This document shows, piece after piece, positions 1 through 6,501 of a DNA stretch of 7,954 nt. Positions within the stretch are counted from its first letter, which is position 1; every line of letters begins with the position of its first letter. The position numbers and the translations under genes are program-made. The notes below the pieces were generated by a model. That model did not search any database. It worked only from the letters and a program-made list of their open reading frames with translations, and was not told where the DNA came from. The DNA is from Candidatus Rokuibacteriota bacterium (GTDB lineage Bacteria; Methylomirabilota; Methylomirabilia; Rokubacteriales; CSP1-6). The stretch is from NCBI GenBank assembly GCA_016201645.1, contig JACQCL010000185.1, positions 1 to 7,954 of the forward strand. The letters run 5' to 3'.

Positions 1-2
1 AA

Positions 3-806
3 GATATCCAGCAACTTATAGGCCCCGGTCTGAAGGTCGGGGGCGTCACGGTCGGTGGGTTGGGCTTCAAGAGAGTTCGGCCCTTTTCCGCAGACGGGCT
101 GGGAGACATCACGACGGTGGCCAAGTACCAGTACTTCAGGAATGACGACTGGCGTCTGGCCGTGTCGGGTGGCGTGAGGTTCCCGACCGGACGGCAGGAC
201 GATCCCGACAATCTGGCTGATGTGGCGTGGAGCTCGGGCGCCTACGCCCTGTTGCTTCGCCTCCACCAGGACTACGTGCTGAGCAACCTTTGGAAGGGCA
301 AGTCTCTGGCGGCAACCTCGGACATTTCCCAGCCGGGAGATCTCGTCCTCGACTTCACCTTCCGGTATGATTGGGTCCTACCCGATCAGGCGACGGTGAG
401 AATAGGTTCTGCCTCGAACCCCATAACGAGAAATCGCGAACGCCTTGACAGAGACCTCGGGGATCGGTTCGAGGTTGAGTTCAGCGGCACGTATGAAGTA
501 TTGCGGGGCCTCTCCGTGTCGGCTCTGTACAAGTACGGGTGGAAGCTCGAGGATCGGATTACGGGGCACAAAACATTTCCGACCGAGGCGCTTGAGAAAG
601 ACACCGACTCTACCGAGCAGATTTTTATCGTTCGCGGAACCTATTCCTTGCTTCCGCTGTACCTGGAGAAGAAGTTTCCGATTCCCCTCAGTCTCACGGT
701 CTCGTACCGGGATCGCTTCGCCGGGTCCGGGCCGCGCAACGCTGCCTCGCCGAGCCAGTTCTTGAAGACCCGATACATCAGCTTCGGCGTGAGCGTCCCC
801 TTTTAA
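3..806 (+). CDS. Outer-membrane beta-barrel protein, 3' part (5' end outside window)
   Basis: The reading frame is open from base 3 to a TAA at 804-806, giving 267 visible residues, so the true start lies upstream of the window. A TTG at 60 is possible but has no reason to be preferred. The protein shows repeated amphipathic strands with aromatic girdles, for example DITTVAKYQYF, WRLAVSGGVRFPTG, LVLDFTFRYDWVL and LSVSALYKYGWKLED. It ends in ISFGVSVPF, and a C-terminal Phe is the usual BAM-recognised signature of outer-membrane barrels. No cysteine is present, as is common in envelope proteins. The GLGD motif followed by a strand and then a FPTG motif recalls the MetA-type (phenol-degradation meta-pathway) transporter-like barrels, but I cannot assign a substrate. 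It is followed by a likely terminator and a gap of about 100 bases, so it probably ends its own transcript. The barrel call is good; the family is tentative. Confidence 0.75.
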   Translation, partial: DIQQLIGPGLKVGGVTVGGLGFKRVRPFSADGLGDITTVAKYQYFRNDDWRLAVSGGVRFPTGRQDDPDNLADVAWSSGAYALLLRLHQDYVLSNLWKGKSLAATSDISQPGDLVLDFTFRYDWVLPDQATVRIGSASNPITRNRERLDRDLGDRFEVEFSGTYEVLRGLSVSALYKYGWKLEDRITGHKTFPTEALEKDTDSTEQIFIVRGTYSLLPLYLEKKFPIPLSLTVSYRDRFAGSGPRNAASPSQFLKTRYISFGVSVPF

Positions 807-819
807 ACCTCGGACCGTG

Positions 820-850
820 AGGCCTGGAGAACGCCTTCCGGCCTTGCTTT
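820..850 (+). terminator. Probable rho-independent terminator after the barrel gene
   Basis: Fourteen bases after the barrel stop codon, AGGCC (820-824) pairs with GGCCT (840-844). After a one-base bulge at 825, GGA (826-828) pairs with TCC (837-839), extended by a G-U pair (829/836). The loop is six bases (830-835). The T-rich run TTGCTTT (844-850) follows. Stem and position fit an intrinsic terminator, though the T tract is interrupted by G and C. Confidence 0.45.
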
Positions 851-912
851 AGGATCAGGTAGAGTTCGAAGTCTTCCCCAAGCTGGTGTACACTCAAACT
901 CCCCATTTCGCC

Positions 913-2787
913 ATGACCAGCCGTAAGGGTCTCATCCTGGGGCTCGTGCTCGCGGGCCTGGTTTCGACCGGTGCCGCCGAAGAGACGAAGGCGCCGGCCG
1001 CGTTCGCTTCCCTCGTGGACCAGATCCTCGCGTTCTTCCCCTCTCTGATAGCGGAAATCATCGAGGCGAAGGACAAAGAGGTGACCTTGAGTGTCGGCCG
1101 CCGTCAGGGTATCCAGGCGGGCATGGAGTTCTCCCTTTTTCGTCAGGGACGGGAGTTGAGGCATCCCAAGACGGGGGAGGCTCTGGGTCGGGTGGAACAG
1201 GAGCTCGGGTTCGCTGTCGTGTCCCAGGTGTCCGAGACACATTCGGTTGCCACTGTGACGAGCGGCGCGGGGATTCATTCCGGTGACCGGGCGCGCATCT
1301 CAGGGGGGACGATTAAGCTCACCGTGACCGCCCTCGGCTCGCCCGGGGTGAGCGCGGGCCTTGTCGAGGCCGTGGTTAGCGAGGTGTCGGAGGAGTTGAG
1401 CGCGACCGGCCGTTTCCAGGTGATCAATGGCGATGCCCTCGCCGCGGCGGTGACCCAAGCGAGAGTCCCACCGGAGCGAGTCCTCCAGGGGGAGGGCCTG
1501 GCCGAGCCGGCGGGCCGCTACCGCGTCAGCCGCCTGCTGGTCCTGTGGATCAAGCAGGTTGAGGTCAAGCCCTTTGTCGAGGCCCGCCTCTTCTCTTTCC
1601 TCCCTGGGCGCGAGACGACGCCGATGGCGGCAACGGGCCTGTTCGTACCGTCATCTGTCAAGGCGCCCCCGGTGACGGCCTCGCGGGAGCAGTTCTCCTC
1701 CGCTCCCCAGGCCAATCCTCCGGTGCAGCAGACCCAGCCTGGCTCGCGGTCCTTCCTGTCTCGCCTCTTCTTCGGCGAAGAAGAAAGGCAGTCCGACTTC
1801 GCGGGGAGCATTTCAATGCCCCTCCGCGAGGTTGCGCGGCTCGACTTTCCCGTTCTGGCCATGGACGTGGCTGTGTCGCCGAAGGACCGAGTCTCCCGCC
1901 TGGTGGCTACCGACGGGGAGAAGATTTACCTCTACCGGATCGTGGAGCGAGCCCTCGAGCTCGAATGGACGTACGCGGGGCATGTGAGCGGGACGGTGCT
2001 CTCGGTCCAGCTCGCGGATTTGAACGAGGACGGGGTCCTCGAAGTGGTCGCGAACCGCTATAGCCCCCTGCCGACTGTCGGGCTCAGTTCCTTCATCCTG
2101 ACCAGCACGGAGGGCAAGCCGTCCGTCGTCGTCCAGGACTTCCCTCAGATCCTCTTCGCCGTGGACGCCACCGGCGACGGGGTCAAGCGGACCCTCTGGG
2201 GCCAGCGCTTCGACCCCGACAACTTCTTTACACATGGGCGCGTCGAACGCTACGTCCTTCGCAACGGGAGGCTTGTTGTCGACGGGTCGGTGCGGGTGCC
2301 GCGCGACTTCCGGGTGACGGGGGCGACGTTCTCGAACATCGCGGGGGCGGGCTCGCGGGCGCTCGCGTACGTGGACGAGCGGGGTCGGCTCGTGATCTCG
2401 ATCGAGGGGAAAGAAAAGTGGCACTCAATTTCGCGGGTCGGGGGCGCCGGGTATGTGCAGCTGGAGGTGCTCAAGGGGAAGGATCGGGCTGGGCAGAATC
2501 TGTTCTATTCGGTCGAGCCCATGCCGCTGGTGGTGGACCTCGACGGCGACGGGGTCGATGAGATCCTGGTTCCGCAGAACGAGGTTCAGGGAACGCTGGC
2601 CGTGGTGTCCGGGGGAGCCGCGGGGTACCGGGTGTACACGCTCGACACGGGATTTGAGGAACCCATTTCGGGATTGGGCGCGATCCGGGGTGCCACCGCG
2701 CCGATCCTGATCCTCGCGTCGGTCCACTTCACCAGTATCCTGAGGAAGTCCGGGGAGACCCGGATCCTTGTGACGACCCGGGAGTGA
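913..2787 (+). CDS. Secreted FlgT/CsgG-like and VCBS/FG-GAP repeat protein, function unknown
   Basis: This is a 624-residue protein if read from ATG 913. I chose this start because it begins a compact signal peptide: charged MTSRK, a hydrophobic core at 6-19, and small residues at STGAAE. An in-frame GTG at 886 would add nine residues, and neither start has a clear Shine-Dalgarno sequence. There is no lipobox and no cysteine. Residues about 42-130 carry the pattern VGRRQGIQAGMEFSLFR, then HPKTGEALG, then SGDRARI, like the SH3-like C-terminal domain of FlgT. Residues 134-230 include EVSEELSATGRFQVINGDAL, reminiscent of CsgG/TolB-N-type periplasmic domains. A low-complexity Pro/Gln/Ser linker spans about 250-280. 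Residues 305-624 look like a beta-propeller with calcium-loop motifs at D369-D373 (DLNEDG), D418-D422 (DATGDG) and D542-D546 (DLDGDG). The protein is probably periplasmic or surface-exposed and used for binding or assembly. No enzyme motif is seen and the specific role is unknown. The domain comparisons are from memory. Confidence 0.75.
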   Translation: MTSRKGLILGLVLAGLVSTGAAEETKAPAAFASLVDQILAFFPSLIAEIIEAKDKEVTLSVGRRQGIQAGMEFSLFRQGRELRHPKTGEALGRVEQELGFAVVSQVSETHSVATVTSGAGIHSGDRARISGGTIKLTVTALGSPGVSAGLVEAVVSEVSEELSATGRFQVINGDALAAAVTQARVPPERVLQGEGLAEPAGRYRVSRLLVLWIKQVEVKPFVEARLFSFLPGRETTPMAATGLFVPSSVKAPPVTASREQFSSAPQANPPVQQTQPGSRSFLSRLFFGEEERQSDFAGSISMPLREVARLDFPVLAMDVAVSPKDRVSRLVATDGEKIYLYRIVERALELEWTYAGHVSGTVLSVQLADLNEDGVLEVVANRYSPLPTVGLSSFILTSTEGKPSVVVQDFPQILFAVDATGDGVKRTLWGQRFDPDNFFTHGRVERYVLRNGRLVVDGSVRVPRDFRVTGATFSNIAGAGSRALAYVDERGRLVISIEGKEKWHSISRVGGAGYVQLEVLKGKDRAGQNLFYSVEPMPLVVDLDGDGVDEILVPQNEVQGTLAVVSGGAAGYRVYTLDTGFEEPISGLGAIRGATAPILILASVHFTSILRKSGETRILVTTRE

Positions 2788-2836
2788 TCCTGCCGATTCG
2801 GCCGCGCTTTCTCTTCCGTCGGACGTCTCGCGGGGA

Positions 2837-2842
2837 TATACT
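2837..2842 (+). promoter_or_regulatory. Possible -10 element for the carbonic anhydrase-hisS-aspS block
   Basis: TATACT matches the sigma-70 -10 consensus at five of six positions and stands out in a GC-rich spacer, 30 bases upstream of the start codon at 2873. The bases at -35 distance (around 2813-2819, TTCCGT) match poorly. The promoter is therefore plausible from position and the -10 only. An inverted repeat (CTGAC, CC, GTCAG) begins at 2841 and overlaps its end. Confidence 0.35.
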
Positions 2843-2861
2843 GACCCGTCAGACCGTGCGC

Positions 2862-2866
2862 GGAGG
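2862..2866 (+). promoter_or_regulatory. Shine-Dalgarno site fixing the carbonic anhydrase-like start
   Basis: GGAGG lies six bases before ATG 2873. This strong site selects that start over the in-frame ATG at 2897. The N-terminal match to the family (MIHAYQG, then PKIHPTAF) agrees. Confidence 0.7.
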
Positions 2867-2872
2867 CGAAGG

Positions 2873-3397
2873 ATGATCCACGCGTATCAAGGGGTGATGC
2901 CCAAGATTCACCCAACGGCGTTCGTCGAGGACTCGGCCCAGGTCATCGGGGACGTGGAATTGGCGGAAGACTCAAGCGTCTGGTTCAACGCCGTGATCCG
3001 CGGGGACGTCAACATGGTTCGCATCGGGCGGGGCACGAACATCCAGGACGGCACCGTGATCCATGTCAATCGTGGCCGCTTCCCGACCATTCTGGAGGAG
3101 TTCGTGACGGTGGGGCATGGAGTGCGGGTCCACGGCTGCCACATCAAATCCAACTGCCTGATCGGGATCGGCGCGATCGTGCTGGACGGCGTGGTGCTAG
3201 AGGAGGAGTGCCTGGTGGCTGCCGGCTCTCTGGTGGTCCCGGGAACCAAGGTTCCGCGCGGAAGCCTTCTTATGGGCGCTCCAGCGAGAGTGCGCCGGTC
3301 CGTTACGCCGGAGGACTTGGAGTTGATCCACCGTTCGGCGCAGAACTACATCAGGCTCCGGGTCGACTACATCGCGATGCGGGGCTCGAGCACATGA
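2873..3397 (+). CDS. Gamma-carbonic anhydrase-like left-handed beta-helix protein
   Basis: The protein has 174 residues, the usual length for the gamma-CA/PaaY/YrdA group. Hexapeptide-repeat turns run from about residue 12 to 140, followed by a C-terminal helix (PEDLELIHRSAQNYIRL), which is the fold that trimerises with metal sites between subunits. The three expected metal-binding histidines are H64 (in VIHVN), H82 (in VGHG) and H87 (in VHGC). R43, D45 and Q58 match the conserved Arg, Asp and Gln of the archaeal enzyme Cam. The acidic loop carrying the Cam proton-shuttle Glu84 is missing, and the Cam Glu62 position appears to be Val46, so this is the CamH-like form. Reversible CO2 hydration is possible, but several such homologues show no activity when tested, so activity should not be assumed. 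Its stop overlaps the hisS start (ATGA), which suggests translational coupling. Confidence 0.9.
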   Translation: MIHAYQGVMPKIHPTAFVEDSAQVIGDVELAEDSSVWFNAVIRGDVNMVRIGRGTNIQDGTVIHVNRGRFPTILEEFVTVGHGVRVHGCHIKSNCLIGIGAIVLDGVVLEEECLVAAGSLVVPGTKVPRGSLLMGAPARVRRSVTPEDLELIHRSAQNYIRLRVDYIAMRGSST

Positions 3398-4683
3398 CGA
3401 TTAAGGCGGTCCGCGGCGTGCACGACATTTTGCCTTCGGAGGCCGTGAAGTGGCAGCACGTCGAGACCGTGGCTCGTCAAGCGTTCGAGGTGTATGGCTA
3501 CGAGGAGATCCGTCTGCCGATTTTCGAGAGGACCGAAGTGTTCGCGCGGGGGATCGGGGAAACCACGGACATCGTTCAGAAAGAGATGTACACGTTTGAG
3601 GATCGGAGCGGCGAATCGCTGACGCTCCGTCCCGAAGCAACCGCGTCTCTCCTCCGCGCGTATATCGAGCACGGACTGTTCGTGAACCCCAAGCCCGTTC
3701 GCCTGTACACGATTGGTCCGATGTTTCGCCACGAGCGCCCCCAGGCGGGACGCTACCGCCAGTTCCATCAGCTGAACCTCGAGGCGATCGGTGAGGTCCA
3801 CCCGGCGCTGGACGCGGAGGTCATCGGGGTCCTGATGGAGCTGTTTCGGAGCCTAGGTCTTGCCGACCGGCTCACGCTGGCCATCAACTCCATCGGCGAT
3901 GCCGCCTGCCGTCCGGCCTATCGAGAGAAGCTCGTCGTGTATCTCAGACGGTACGCGGCGGAACTCTGCGAGGAGTGCCGGGAGCGTACCGAACGAAATC
4001 CTCTGCGGGTCCTCGACTGCAAGAACCCGAGATGCCGCCCGGTCCTCGATGGGGCTCCCTCTGCCCGTGATTCCCTCTGCGCGGACTGTGCACAGCACTT
4101 TCTCGATGTGCAGGATTATCTCAAGGCCATGCGCATCTCATTCGAGATTAACCCGAGACTTGTCCGGGGCCTCGACTACTATGTCCGGACCACCTTTGAG
4201 TTGACGACGACAGAACTGGGCGCCCAAAACGCTGTCGCGGGGGGAGGTCGCTACGACGGTCTGATTGAGCTGCTTGGAGGCCCGCGGGATCCGGCGATCG
4301 GCTTTGCTGTGGGAATCGAGCGGGTCGTTCAGCTTCTCCCTGAAAGTTATGGGGATGCCTGGGAGCACCGGCGGCCATTTGCTGTGTTGATCCCCATTGG
4401 CGACGAGGCCCTGAAGCGGCTCCTCCCCATAGCCCAGGCGCTGAGAGTCGCCACACCGAAGCCCGTTCCGGTCGAGCTGGGCTACGGCGGGCGCAAGCTG
4501 AGGAACGAGCTGGATCGTGCCAACAAGCTTGGCGTGGCCTGGGCGGTCATCGTGGGAGAGAGGGAGCTGGCTGGCGGCCAAGCGGTCCTGCGTGATATGA
4601 AGTCCGGCAGCCAACAGCAAGTGTCTTTACGCGTTCTCGTGCAGAAGCTCATTGCGCTCTCGTCCGAGGTGGGGCATGACTGA
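3394..4683 (+). CDS. hisS: Histidyl-tRNA synthetase
   Basis: This is a class II synthetase that attaches histidine to tRNA-His in the cytoplasm. It has 429 residues, normal for bacterial HisRS. ATG 3394 is chosen because the protein then begins MTIKAVRGVHDILP, the usual N-terminus, and because it overlaps the previous stop by four bases. Longer in-frame extension upstream is a shadow of the carbonic anhydrase gene. Visible elements are the motif 1 region (about 38-50), motif 2 FRHERPQAGRYRQFHQ (111-126), the histidine-specific RGLDYYVRTTFE (258-269) with catalytic R258, GGGRYDGL (283-290), motif 3 AIGFAVGIERV (301-311), and an anticodon-binding domain from about 329 to the end. The insertion region carries six cysteines (C192, C195, C209, C214, C229, C232) spaced like a metal site. 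The gene is complete and looks functional. Confidence 0.97.
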   Translation: MTIKAVRGVHDILPSEAVKWQHVETVARQAFEVYGYEEIRLPIFERTEVFARGIGETTDIVQKEMYTFEDRSGESLTLRPEATASLLRAYIEHGLFVNPKPVRLYTIGPMFRHERPQAGRYRQFHQLNLEAIGEVHPALDAEVIGVLMELFRSLGLADRLTLAINSIGDAACRPAYREKLVVYLRRYAAELCEECRERTERNPLRVLDCKNPRCRPVLDGAPSARDSLCADCAQHFLDVQDYLKAMRISFEINPRLVRGLDYYVRTTFELTTTELGAQNAVAGGGRYDGLIELLGGPRDPAIGFAVGIERVVQLLPESYGDAWEHRRPFAVLIPIGDEALKRLLPIAQALRVATPKPVPVELGYGGRKLRNELDRANKLGVAWAVIVGERELAGGQAVLRDMKSGSQQQVSLRVLVQKLIALSSEVGHD

Positions 4684-6457
4684 ATCGCTCGGCGGCTGGC
4701 GCCGGAGCCACACCTGCGGAGAACTCCGGCCGCAACACGTCGGCCAGACCGTGACCCTCATGGGGTGGGCCTTCCGGCGGCGGGATCACGGTGGGCTGAT
4801 CTTCGTGGATTTGCGTGATCGGAATGGGTTGACCCAGTGTGTCTTCAACCCTGCGACGGCCCCGGTCGCCCATGCCAGGGCCCAGGAAGTCCGCTCGGAG
4901 TTCGTCTTGGCAGTCGTCGGCGCGGTTCAGCACCGCCCCCCCGGGACGGAAAACCCCAAGCTTCCCACCGGCGAGGTGGAGGTCCAAGTCAGCGAGGTGA
5001 AAATCCTGAGCGAGTCCAAGCCGCTCCCGTTCCCGCTGGAGGAGGAAGTGGAGGTAGATGAAGCGGTGAGGCTCAAGTACCGGTACCTGGATCTGCGGCG
5101 CCCGGCTGTGTACCGGAACTTCGTGATCCGGGACCAGGTCTGCCGCGCTGTCCGCGACTACCTGCATGCCCACGGCTTTCTGGAGGTGGAAACGCCATTT
5201 CTCACACGCTCCACGCCTGAAGGAGCGCGGGACTTCCTGGTCCCGAGCCGCCTCACGCGTGGAAGCTTCTACGCGCTCCCCCAGTCGCCGCAGCTCTTCA
5301 AGCAGCTCCTGATGGTGGCGGGGGTCGAGCGCTACTTCCAGATCGTGCGCTGCTTCCGTGACGAGGATCTCCGGCGGGACCGGCAGCCCGAGTTCACCCA
5401 GATTGACATCGAGACTTCATTCCTCGACCGGGACGAGTTTCTCCCCATCATCGAGGGGATGCTCGCGGAGGTCTTCAAGCGGGTGCGGGGGATCGAGATC
5501 CCGACCCCGTTCCCGCGGCTCACCTACGAGGAGGCGATCGCCCGCTTCGGCAGCGACAAGCCTGACCTCCGCGTTGGCCTTGAGCTCGCCGATTGCTCGG
5601 ACGTCTTCCGGGCGGCGGAGTTCCAGGCCTTCGCCCAGGTGGTGACGGCCGGGGGCGTCGTCAAAGGGCTTCGGAGTCCCGGGGGCGGGGGGATGAGCCG
5701 CAAGGAGCTCGACGAGCTCGTTGAGATGGCCAAGAGCTTCGGGGCCAAGGGGCTCGTCTGGGCCAAGGTCACCCCCGACGGGGTCCAGTCGCCGGCAGCC
5801 CGGTTTCTGGAGCCGCTGAGGCCCGCGCTGCTTTCCCGGTTGGGGGCGGGTCCGGGAGACCTCCTCCTCCTCGTCGCGGATCAGATGCCGCTGGCTGCGA
5901 CGGTCCTGGGCCGCCTCCGCCAGGAGCTGGCCCAGCGCCTCAGCCTGATCCCGCCGGACCAATTCCGGATGGTGTGGGTGATCGACTTCCCCCTCGTGGA
6001 ATGGAGTGAGGAGGAGCGGCGCTGGAACGCGGTGCACCATCCGTTCACCGCGCCGCGGGACGAAGATCTCTCCCTCCTGGACACGGACCCCGGGCGCGCC
6101 AGGGCCAAGGCCTATGACCTTGTCATCAACGGCCAGGAGGCGGCGGGCGGCTCCCTCCGCATTCACCAGCTGTCGGTCCAGGAGAAGCTGTTCAAGCTGC
6201 TCGGCATCGCGCCCCAGGAAGCCCGGGCCCGCTTCGGATTCCTCCTCGAGGCCCTGGAGTTCGGTGCCCCTCCCATGGGCGGGATCGCGGTCGGCCTCGA
6301 TCGCTTGGTGGCGCTCCTGGCGGGCGAGGAGTCGATCCGCGAGGTGATCGCCTTCCCGAAGACCCAGAAAGGGACCTGTCCCCTCACCGAGGCGCCGGCG
6401 CCGGTGGACCCGGGCCAGCTCAAGGACCTCGGAATCCGGCTGGCTGAAGAGCCCTGA
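4676..6457 (+). CDS. aspS: Aspartyl-tRNA synthetase, probably non-discriminating (Asp/Asn)
   Basis: The protein has 593 residues, matching bacterial-type AspRS (E. coli about 590). ATG 4676 overlaps hisS by eight bases, with GAGG (4666-4669) six bases upstream. The following HTCGELRPQHVG aligns with the E. coli N-terminus. Domains in order: an OB-fold anticodon-binding domain (about 12-115), the class II core with LKYRYLDLRRP (133-143) and PEGARDFLVPSR (181-192), motif 2 FRDEDLRRDRQPEFTQ (227-242), the bacterial GAD insertion (about 290-420), and motif 3 GGIAVGLDRL (535-544). Two residues stand out. H38 (RRRDHGG) and G90 (HRPPG) occupy positions that are Leu and Lys in the discriminating E. 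coli enzyme but His and Gly in the non-discriminating Pseudomonas aeruginosa enzyme. The enzyme is therefore likely to charge both tRNA-Asp and tRNA-Asn, with Asp-tRNA-Asn then amidated by GatCAB. Its identity as AspRS is certain; the specificity is inferred. Confidence 0.97.
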   Translation: MTESLGGWRRSHTCGELRPQHVGQTVTLMGWAFRRRDHGGLIFVDLRDRNGLTQCVFNPATAPVAHARAQEVRSEFVLAVVGAVQHRPPGTENPKLPTGEVEVQVSEVKILSESKPLPFPLEEEVEVDEAVRLKYRYLDLRRPAVYRNFVIRDQVCRAVRDYLHAHGFLEVETPFLTRSTPEGARDFLVPSRLTRGSFYALPQSPQLFKQLLMVAGVERYFQIVRCFRDEDLRRDRQPEFTQIDIETSFLDRDEFLPIIEGMLAEVFKRVRGIEIPTPFPRLTYEEAIARFGSDKPDLRVGLELADCSDVFRAAEFQAFAQVVTAGGVVKGLRSPGGGGMSRKELDELVEMAKSFGAKGLVWAKVTPDGVQSPAARFLEPLRPALLSRLGAGPGDLLLLVADQMPLAATVLGRLRQELAQRLSLIPPDQFRMVWVIDFPLVEWSEEERRWNAVHHPFTAPRDEDLSLLDTDPGRARAKAYDLVINGQEAAGGSLRIHQLSVQEKLFKLLGIAPQEARARFGFLLEALEFGAPPMGGIAVGLDRLVALLAGEESIREVIAFPKTQKGTCPLTEAPAPVDPGQLKDLGIRLAEEP

Positions 6458-6477
6458 GTTGCGGTACCTTGTATTAT

Positions 6478-6501
6478 GGAGAGAAGGGTTTACTGCCGTT
6501 G
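6478..6501 (+). promoter_or_regulatory. Purine-rich ribosome-binding region and TTG start of phoH
   Basis: A purine stretch (GGAGAGAAGGG, 6478-6488) ends ten bases before TTG 6499, the best-placed in-frame start. The next residues, TEATVTRRILLPSEADL, match the usual PhoH N-terminus. An earlier in-frame TTG at 6469 would place this Shine-Dalgarno-like stretch inside the coding region, so I reject it. No in-frame ATG exists near here. Confidence 0.5.

Noticed and set aside
865..894. A promoter upstream of the FG-GAP gene (TTCGAA, 18 bases, then TACACT)
   Set aside because: The -35 matches only three of six positions and the -10 is moderate. It lies suitably for ATG 913 but is too weak to list as a feature.
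2792..2815. A terminator after the FG-GAP gene (GCCGATTCGGC followed by pyrimidines)
   Set aside because: The stem is only four pairs with a three-base loop, and the T run is broken by several C. Termination here is possible but not supported.
3208..3393. An N-terminal extension of hisS by 62 codons
   Set aside because: The extension translates the carbonic anhydrase gene in another frame. The HisRS N-terminus (MTIKAVRGVHDILP) begins exactly at ATG 3394.
5417..6166. A 249-codon minus-strand frame within aspS, and similar frames at 1813-2424 and 4138-4620
   Set aside because: All lie antisense to clearly functional genes. They have low-complexity composition, no family resemblance, and no promoter or Shine-Dalgarno support.
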